This document shows, one piece after another, positions 7,036 to 10,661 of a stretch of DNA of 10,661 nt. The first letter of the stretch is position 1. Every line of letters starts with the position of its first letter. The notes under the pieces are model-generated. The model ran no database searches, was not told the DNA's origin, and worked only from the letters and a program-made list of their open reading frames with translations. The translations under genes and the position numbers were made by a program. The stretch comes from Candidatus Omnitrophota bacterium (GTDB lineage Bacteria; Omnitrophota; Gorgyraeia; Zapsychrales; Zapsychraceae): NCBI GenBank assembly GCA_020430005.1, contig JAGQKQ010000049.1, positions 1 to 10,661 of the forward strand, given 5' to 3'.

Positions 7036-7097
7036 AAAAGGTAAGTTTTGTATAAAGAAAGATGGATTTTTAAAAACAATTTTTTTGGAATTAGTTT

Positions 7098-7802
7098 ATG
7101 AAGGAATTTTCCAGCAACAAGCGACGAGCAACGAGCAACCAGAAGGCGGTAGTGTTATTATCGGGTGGTCTGGATTCGGCCACGCTTCTTTATGAAGCGA
7201 TGGATAGAGGATTTAAAGCGCATTGTCTTATTTTTGATTATGGACAGCGTCATCGTAAAGAAATTCAGATTGCCAAACGATTGGCCAAATCGGTTGGTTG
7301 TCCATTCCACGTTGTAAAAATCGCTTTGCCGTGGCAGGGATCTTCCTTGCTGGATTCATCCATGGCTATACCTCAACATAAGAAAATCGATCCAAAGAAA
7401 ATTCCGTCTACCTATGTTCCGGCGAGGAATATTATTTTTTTAAGTTTTGCGGCGTCTTATGCCGAGGTTGTCAAAGCTGAGGCGGTGTTTATTGGTGCCA
7501 ATGCTTTGGATTATTCCGGTTATCCCGATTGCCGTCCGGAATTCTTTCGGGCGTACCAGACCACCATTAAGGCCGGAACAAAGACCGGAGCCGAAGGACA
7601 CGCCGTTCATATTGAAGTTCCTTTCTTGAAAAAAACAAAGGCCCAAATTATAAAAGTTGGGACAAATCTCAAAGTTCCTTATGAAAAAACATGGTCCTGT
7701 TATCAGGGGGGAAAGACGCCGTGCGGAACCTGTGACAGCTGCCGTTTACGGGCTAAAGGATTTGAAGAAGCTGGTATTGTAGATCCGTTAATGGCTAATT
7801 AG
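7098..7802 (+). CDS. queC: 7-cyano-7-deazaguanine (preQ0) synthase
   Basis: An ATP-dependent enzyme that turns 7-carboxy-7-deazaguanine plus ammonia into preQ0. The 234-residue protein shows the PP-loop SGGLDS (22-27), FDYGQRHRKE (46-55), YVPARN (106-111), GYPDCRPEF (141-149) and a C-terminal zinc site of four cysteines (201, 209, 212, 215) within TWSCYQGG and CGTCDSC. All expected residues are present. The N-terminus is odd: homologues usually start just before the AVVLLSGG strand, but here about 15 extra residues containing NKRRATSN are encoded by a heptamer repeat. I keep the ATG at 7098 because no better start codon exists before the PP-loop (a GTG at 7152 would cut the first strand). A weak TTGGA lies about 8 nt upstream. 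The leader is probably tolerated and not functional. Confidence 0.93.
   Translation: MKEFSSNKRRATSNQKAVVLLSGGLDSATLLYEAMDRGFKAHCLIFDYGQRHRKEIQIAKRLAKSVGCPFHVVKIALPWQGSSLLDSSMAIPQHKKIDPKKIPSTYVPARNIIFLSFAASYAEVVKAEAVFIGANALDYSGYPDCRPEFFRAYQTTIKAGTKTGAEGHAVHIEVPFLKKTKAQIIKVGTNLKVPYEKTWSCYQGGKTPCGTCDSCRLRAKGFEEAGIVDPLMAN
7112..7139 (+). repeat. Heptamer repeat, family A, right arm inside queC (four units of GAGCAAC type)
   Basis: Four 7-nt units (CAGCAAC, AAGCGAC, GAGCAAC, GAGCAAC) lie within the first 14 codons of queC and encode its extra N-terminal peptide. Bases 7124-7139 match the left arm 6992-7007 as a perfect 16-bp inverted repeat. The same unit, in the same reading frame, occurs in queE at 7971-8005. 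Confidence 0.87.
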
Positions 7803-7823
7803 TTAAGCCTATCTTATAATTAG

Positions 7824-7895
7824 TGTCATTGCGAGGAATGAAATGACGTGGCAATCTTAATAGATTGCTTTGTTGCCATGCTCCTCGCAATGACA
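7824..7895. repeat. 72-nt element with 14-nt perfect terminal inverted repeats
   Basis: TGTCATTGCGAGGA (7824-7837) and its exact reverse complement (7882-7895) bound the element. At its centre is a second hairpin, GCAATCT-TAAT-AGATTGC (7851-7868), with a 7-bp stem. Elements starting with CATTGCGAGG and holding a central GCAATCT/AGATTGC occur in many environmental bacteria as dispersed intergenic palindromes; this is recalled, not searched. It carries no gene, so it would be a non-autonomous MITE- or REP-like unit. The folded RNA could also work as an end or stabiliser of the queC transcript, but there is no T-tract, so it is not a standard terminator. Confidence 0.8.
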
Positions 7896-7930
7896 TAAAA
7901 AGTTTGTAAGGTGCGCTTTATGATTTTTAA

Positions 7931-7962
7931 GGATTTAAGAACTAAAGGATTAGAGGATTAAA
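7931..7962 (+). repeat. Octamer repeat, four units of GGATTARA type, upstream of queE
   Basis: Four 8-nt units in exact register (GGATTTAA, GAACTAAA, GGATTAGA, GGATTAAA) end one base before the queE start codon. The junction of units three and four makes GAGGA (7953-7957), 6 nt before the ATG, so the repeat itself supplies the ribosome binding site. A sister array follows queE at 8693-8724. Confidence 0.8.
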
Positions 7963-7963
7963 G

Positions 7964-8689
7964 ATGAATTTACGAGCGACGAGTAACGGGCAACAAGCGA
8001 CGAAGGCCAATATTTTAGAAATTTTTCGATCTATTCAAGGAGAAGGCAAATACGCCGGTATTCAGCAAATTTTTGTCCGTTTCTTTGAATGTAATATGCA
8101 CTGTGTATGGTGCGACACACCGCATTCTATTGGTGATACTACCCGGCGGTATGATGAATATGATGAAGATCAGCTCATCCAGAAAATTGTGGAGTTGAAT
8201 AATGACTGTCATTCCGTTAGCATAACCGGCGGTGAACCGTTGTTGCAGGCTGAATTTATCAAAGCATTTATCCCGCGTATCAAAGAACAAAACTTACTGA
8301 CATATCTGGAAACTAATGGTGTCTTGCCGAATGAGCTTGGTAAAGTTGTTCAGGATATTGATATTATTGCGATGGATATGAAACTACCCAGCTCTACCGA
8401 ATGCCGGCCCTACTGGGATGAGCATGAAGAATTTCTCCGTGTCGCCAAAGGAAAAGAGTTGTTTATCAAAACAGTGATTTCCAGTGTAACGGAAAAAGAG
8501 GAAGTGCTAAAGGCGGCTCGTATGGCCGCGGCAGCTGATCCGAATATGTTGTTTATTCTGCAGCCGAATTTTTTTGATATGAAAAACGGTGTTGTGGAAA
8601 AATGTGAGGCGTTCCAAAAAGATTCGCGGAAATTTCTAAAAGATGTTAGAATTATTCCTCAAATGCATAAAATGCTGAAGGTGAGATAA
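7964..8689 (+). CDS. queE: 7-carboxy-7-deazaguanine synthase, radical SAM
   Basis: A radical SAM enzyme that rearranges CPH4 into 7-carboxy-7-deazaguanine (CDG), feeding QueC. The 241-residue protein has EIFRSIQGEG (19-28, substrate loop), the iron-sulfur cluster motif CNMHCVWC (Cys43, Cys47, Cys50), the SAM-binding TGGEPLLQ (88-95), MDMKLPSS (137-144) and the typical end IPQMHKMLKVR (231-241). The chain is complete and of ordinary length apart from its start: residues 3-14 (LRATSNGQQATK) are encoded by a heptamer repeat, while most homologues begin a few residues before the EIF. No other start codon lies between the repeat and EIF, and GAGGA is well placed before 7964, so the leader is very likely translated. 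It is set off from queC by 161 bp of repeats. Confidence 0.94.
   Translation: MNLRATSNGQQATKANILEIFRSIQGEGKYAGIQQIFVRFFECNMHCVWCDTPHSIGDTTRRYDEYDEDQLIQKIVELNNDCHSVSITGGEPLLQAEFIKAFIPRIKEQNLLTYLETNGVLPNELGKVVQDIDIIAMDMKLPSSTECRPYWDEHEEFLRVAKGKELFIKTVISSVTEKEEVLKAARMAAAADPNMLFILQPNFFDMKNGVVEKCEAFQKDSRKFLKDVRIIPQMHKMLKVR
7971..8005 (+). repeat. Heptamer repeat, family A, inside the start of queE (five units)
   Basis: Five 7-nt units (TACGAGC, GACGAGT, AACGGGC, AACAAGC, GACGAAG) fill codons 3-14 of queE. In this register they are variants of the GAGCAAC family seen in queC. Because 7 and 3 share no factor, the peptide cycles every seven residues (R-A-T-S-N-x-Q). No inverted partner is visible in the preceding gap, unlike the queC copy. 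Confidence 0.82.
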
Positions 8690-8692
8690 CTG

Positions 8693-8724
8693 AGGACTAG
8701 GGATTAAAGGAATAGAAGATTAAA
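8693..8724 (+). repeat. Octamer repeat, four units, downstream of queE
   Basis: Four 8-nt units (AGGACTAG, GGATTAAA, GGAATAGA, AGATTAAA) start 4 nt after the queE stop codon. They match the unit and the copy number of the array before queE. The array is followed within 8 nt by the family B inverted heptamer repeat. Confidence 0.75.
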
Positions 8725-8731
8725 AGATGGT

Positions 8732-8801
8732 GGTCTGTTTTCTGTGGTCCGTGTTATGAAAAATTGTGAGATCACAGATCACTGAGCACAGATCACATAA
8801 C
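8732..8801. repeat. Heptamer repeat, family B, inverted pair before queF
   Basis: The left arm has units GGTCTGT, TTTCTGT, GGTCCGT and GTTATGA (8732-8759). The right arm has GATCACA, GATCACT, GAGCACA and GATCACA (8770-8797). About 18 of 24 aligned bases are complementary, enough for an imperfect hairpin with a short loop near 8759-8769. TGTTATG (8752-8758) is also the exact reverse complement of 8796-8802, allowing an alternative fold. The right arm ends just before the AAGGA ribosome site of queF. Confidence 0.8.
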
Positions 8802-8811
8802 AAGGAAATGT

Positions 8812-9201
8812 ATGTCAAAAAGTTCATATGAAGATTTGCAAGAAAACATCCGGGATTTAAAAACTCCGGATATTGAGGTTTGGGAAAACAAATATCCGGA
8901 TAAGACCTATACAGTCAGTCTGGAGATCCCGGAATTTACCTGCATTTGTCCGAAGACCGGCTTGCCGGATTTTGCGGTGATAAAGCTGGATTACATTCCA
9001 AATCAATTGTGTCTGGAATTAAAATCATTCAAATTATATTTAGTATCCTATCGAAATGTCGGTATTTTTCATGAGCATTTGGTAAATAAGCTTATGGAAG
9101 ATATTGTCAGGGCTTGCAAGCCGCGTTCGGCCAAGCTGGAAGTGATCATGAACCCCCGGGGAGGAATCGGGACCACGGTCGTTACGGAATATACAAAATA
9201 A
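8812..9201 (+). CDS. queF: NADPH-dependent preQ0 reductase (unimodular QueF)
   Basis: Reduces the nitrile of preQ0 to the aminomethyl group of preQ1, the base that Tgt inserts into tRNA. The 129-residue length and single T-fold mark the short, Bacillus-type form. Visible residues: EFTCICPKTGLPDF (41-54) with catalytic Cys46, which forms the thioimide, and Asp53 as proton donor; the QueF signature ELKSFKLY (69-76) for NADPH binding; and FHEH (86-89) with the substrate-binding glutamate Glu88. An extra cysteine (Cys44) sits two residues before the catalytic one. AAGGA lies 5 nt before the ATG. It lies between two family B hairpins. The window thus holds all steps from CPH4 to preQ1. Confidence 0.95.
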   Translation: MSKSSYEDLQENIRDLKTPDIEVWENKYPDKTYTVSLEIPEFTCICPKTGLPDFAVIKLDYIPNQLCLELKSFKLYLVSYRNVGIFHEHLVNKLMEDIVRACKPRSAKLEVIMNPRGGIGTTVVTEYTK

Positions 9202-9259
9202 GTGATCTGTGGTCCGTGGTCTGAAAACTTCGGATCACAGAACACAGACAACAGGCCAC
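9202..9259. repeat. Heptamer repeat, family B, inverted pair between queF and rph
   Basis: It begins at the base after the queF stop codon. Left arm units are TGATCTG, TGGTCCG and TGGTCTG (9203-9223); right arm units are GGATCAC, AGAACAC, AGACAAC and AGGCCAC (9232-9259). Arms 9202-9223 and 9238-9259 are complementary at 17 of 22 positions. No T-tract follows, so a standard terminator is unlikely. A clean AGGAAGGA ribosome site for rph follows at 9267-9274. Confidence 0.82.
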
Positions 9260-9281
9260 ATTAATAAGGAAGGAACACCCC

Positions 9282-9998
9282 ATGTCACGCATTGATGGAC
9301 GAAGTTCAAGTCAACTGAGACCGGTTAAGATTACAAAGAACTATGTGAAACATCCGGCCGGATCATGTTTATATGAGTCCGGTGATACAAAGGTTTTGTG
9401 CACAGCGTCCATTGAAAACACGGTTCCGCCTTTCTTAAAAAATACCGAAACAGGCTGGGTGACCGCGGAATATTCCATGCTTCCCGGTTCCTGTGCGTCG
9501 CGGGTTAAGCGGGACAAAACCAGTGGAAGAACACTGGAAATCCAGCGTTTGATCGGTCGATCATTGCGTAGCGTTGTTGATTTAAGCCAGTTGGGCGAAG
9601 TGACCATCAAGATTGATTGTGATGTTATTCAGGCTGACGGAGGAACGCGGACAGCGTCTATTACCGGCGGGTTTATCGCACTGGCCCTGGCGCTAAGCAA
9701 AATGAAAAAACACGGGCTGATTAACACCATTCCGCTATCCGATTATGTCGCGGCTATCAGTGTCGGTATTTCTGCCAATGAACTGGTTCTGGATTTGAAT
9801 TATGCCGAAGATTCTAAAGCGGATATGGACATGAATGTGGTAATGGTCGGTAAAGGTAAGTATGTGGAAGTTCAGGGAACCGCCGAGGGATCACCCTATT
9901 CGAAAAAACAAATGGATGATCTGTTGAAACTTGCTTCTGCAGGAATTAAAGAACTTGTCGATATTCAAAAGAAAACATTAAAGGGAATTGAGCTTTAA
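9282..9998 (+). CDS. rph: Ribonuclease PH
   Basis: A phosphate-dependent 3'-5' exoribonuclease that trims tRNA precursor 3' ends and takes part in rRNA maturation and decay; it works as a hexameric ring in the cytoplasm. The 238-residue protein is full length: RIDGRSSSQLRPVKI (3-17), GDTKVLCTASIE (34-45), RTLEIQRLIGRSLR (83-96), the phosphate-binding CDVIQADGGTRTASITGG (113-130) and DLNYAEDSKADMDMN (171-185), which supplies the metal-binding aspartates. Conserved Arg86 and Arg123 are present. AGGAAGGA lies 7 nt before the ATG, the strongest ribosome site in the window. The rph-rdgB pairing is common in bacteria and archaea. It is bounded on both sides by family B hairpins, which an exonuclease such as this would meet at RNA ends; that link is speculation. 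Confidence 0.96.
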   Translation: MSRIDGRSSSQLRPVKITKNYVKHPAGSCLYESGDTKVLCTASIENTVPPFLKNTETGWVTAEYSMLPGSCASRVKRDKTSGRTLEIQRLIGRSLRSVVDLSQLGEVTIKIDCDVIQADGGTRTASITGGFIALALALSKMKKHGLINTIPLSDYVAAISVGISANELVLDLNYAEDSKADMDMNVVMVGKGKYVEVQGTAEGSPYSKKQMDDLLKLASAGIKELVDIQKKTLKGIEL

Positions 9999-10052
9999 GT
10001 GACCTGTGTTCTGTGATTTATCGCAGACCACGGACCACGGATCACGGACCAC
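9999..10052. repeat. Heptamer repeat, family B, inverted pair between rph and rdgB
   Basis: It begins at the base after the rph stop codon. Left units TGACCTG, TGTTCTG and TGATTTA (10000-10020) face right units AGACCAC, GGACCAC, GGATCAC and GGACCAC (10025-10052). The right arm is the most regular family B copy. Pairing is partial and includes G-U pairs, with a tight loop near 10021-10024. The right arm ends 4 nt before the rdgB ATG. Confidence 0.8.
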
Positions 10053-10056
10053 CGAT

Positions 10057-10656
10057 ATGCGGGAACTTGTCGTCGCCACAACTAATCAAGGAAAATTAAA
10101 AGAAATTCGTCAGCTCCTGGCGGATATGGATATTAAAATCACCTCACTCGCTGATTATCCCGGTGCTCCTGAAGTTGTTGAAGACGGAAAAACTTTCGCC
10201 CAGAACGCGATTAAAAAAGCGGCCACTATTGCACTCTATACAAAGAAACTGACCCTGGGAGAAGACTCCGGGATTCAAATCAAAGCCTTAGGAAATCGTC
10301 CGGGAATTTATTCTGCCCGGTATTCCGGTCCCAATGCCAATGATCAAAAGAACAACGCGAAGATGCTGCGGGAATTGAAAGACGTACCGATGGATCAACG
10401 TCAGGCGCGTTACCGGTGTTTCGCCGCTCTCGTTGATGGAAGACGTATTGTTGATGTCGTAAATGGCAGTTGTGGCGGCCTTATTACCACCCGGGCGAGA
10501 GGAAGTAACGGATTTGGATATGATCCGTATTTTTTAATTCCCCGTTATGATCAGACTTTTGGAGAACTTCCACCGGAAGTGAAGGCGAAGATCAGTCATC
10601 GTGCCCGCGCGTTAAAGAAAGTCAGAGACGTTTTAAGAAATTACCGCTGGAAATAA
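10057..10656 (+). CDS. rdgB: Non-canonical purine NTP pyrophosphatase (RdgB/HAM1)
   Basis: Hydrolyses dITP, XTP and ITP to the monophosphate and pyrophosphate, keeping deaminated purines out of DNA and RNA. From this ATG the protein is 199 residues, the usual family length, and starts MRELVVATTNQGKLKEI, matching the conserved N-terminus (TNxGK at 9-13). Other motifs: GEDSGIQIKALGNRPGIYSARYSG in region 68-91 with Asp70 as probable general base, GFGYDPYF (152-159) and SHRARALKK (180-188). The reading frame is open back to a GTG at 10006, which would add 17 residues (FCDLSQTTDHGSRTTD) encoded by the repeat; I reject that start. No strong ribosome site precedes 10057, only CGGA (10045-10048) from the repeat. 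The stop lies 5 bases from the window end. Confidence 0.95.
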   Translation: MRELVVATTNQGKLKEIRQLLADMDIKITSLADYPGAPEVVEDGKTFAQNAIKKAATIALYTKKLTLGEDSGIQIKALGNRPGIYSARYSGPNANDQKNNAKMLRELKDVPMDQRQARYRCFAALVDGRRIVDVVNGSCGGLITTRARGSNGFGYDPYFLIPRYDQTFGELPPEVKAKISHRARALKKVRDVLRNYRWK

Positions 10657-10661
10657 AAGTC

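Noticed and set aside
7040..7090. A/T-only hairpin with T-run as terminator before queC
   Set aside because: The stem would be only A-T pairs (ATTTTTAAAAAC...) and too weak; the T-run is part of general AT-richness.
7020..7097. Possible preQ1 riboswitch in the queC leader
   Set aside because: No preQ1-I style short stem with a C-rich loop and A-rich tail, nor a class II or III layout, can be read; the stretch is plain AT-rich sequence between the two repeat arms.
7152..7154. GTG as the true queC start, excluding the repeat leader
   Set aside because: It would remove the first beta strand (AVV) just before the PP-loop, which homologues keep, and no ribosome site lies at proper spacing.
7824..7895. 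Rho-independent terminator after queC
   Set aside because: The hairpin is strong, but no run of T follows the 3' arm; the paired ends and inner stem fit a dispersed palindromic element better.
6992..8801. CRISPR array
   Set aside because: The repeats have 7- or 8-nt units in direct tandem with no unique spacers of about 30 nt and no cas genes.
10006..10056. Upstream GTG start for rdgB giving 17 extra residues
   Set aside because: The added residues are repeat-coded, the conserved family N-terminus begins at the ATG at 10057, and length from there is typical.

Overview
The window reads as bacterial chromosome of moderate to low GC, densely packed and almost entirely coded on the + strand. 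A secretin with a signal peptide and a lipoprotein amidase imply a diderm (outer-membrane) cell. The gene mix, together with heptamer and octamer intergenic repeats and a terminal-inverted-repeat element, resembles uncultivated environmental lineages such as Omnitrophota. That placement is a guess from general resemblance, not a search result.

Layout. Positions 1-165 hold a good promoter (TTAACA-16 bp-TATAAT) with a 14-bp perfect palindrome over its -10/start region. It drives a NOL1/NOP2/Sun-type RNA cytosine-C5 methyltransferase and a CPBP-family intramembrane protease with a C-terminal TPR-like region. The protease gene meets a small minus-strand gene tail to tail with a 4-bp stop overlap. 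That gene encodes a membrane-anchored, cysteine-containing protein of unknown function. After a 206-bp divergent regulatory region comes a tightly coupled run from 3090 to 6992: a short MerR-type regulator, a compact secretin, a lipoprotein N-acetylmuramoyl-L-alanine amidase, glutamate racemase (murI) and queD. These genes overlap or are 2 bp apart, which suggests one transcript linking envelope/peptidoglycan functions and running into queuosine synthesis.

From 6630 to 9201 lie queD, queC, queE and queF, the enzymes that take dihydroneopterin triphosphate through CPH4, CDG and preQ0 to preQ1, the queuosine precursor. GTP cyclohydrolase and the tgt/queA/queG steps are not here. RNase PH (rph) and the house-cleaning NTP pyrophosphatase (rdgB) follow.

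The most unusual part is non-coding. Every junction from queD to rdgB carries degenerate short tandem repeats of period 7 or 8, mostly as inverted pairs able to fold into hairpins. One heptamer family (consensus GAGCAAC) runs in frame into the 5' ends of queC and queE, giving both proteins an extra N-terminal RATSN-containing leader. A second family (consensus GAYCAC/GGACCAC) forms inverted pairs before queF, rph and rdgB. An octamer family (GGATTARA, four units) sits before and after queE and supplies its ribosome binding site. A 72-nt element with 14-nt perfect terminal inverted repeats follows queC. The tightly packed first two thirds of the window has none of these repeats.
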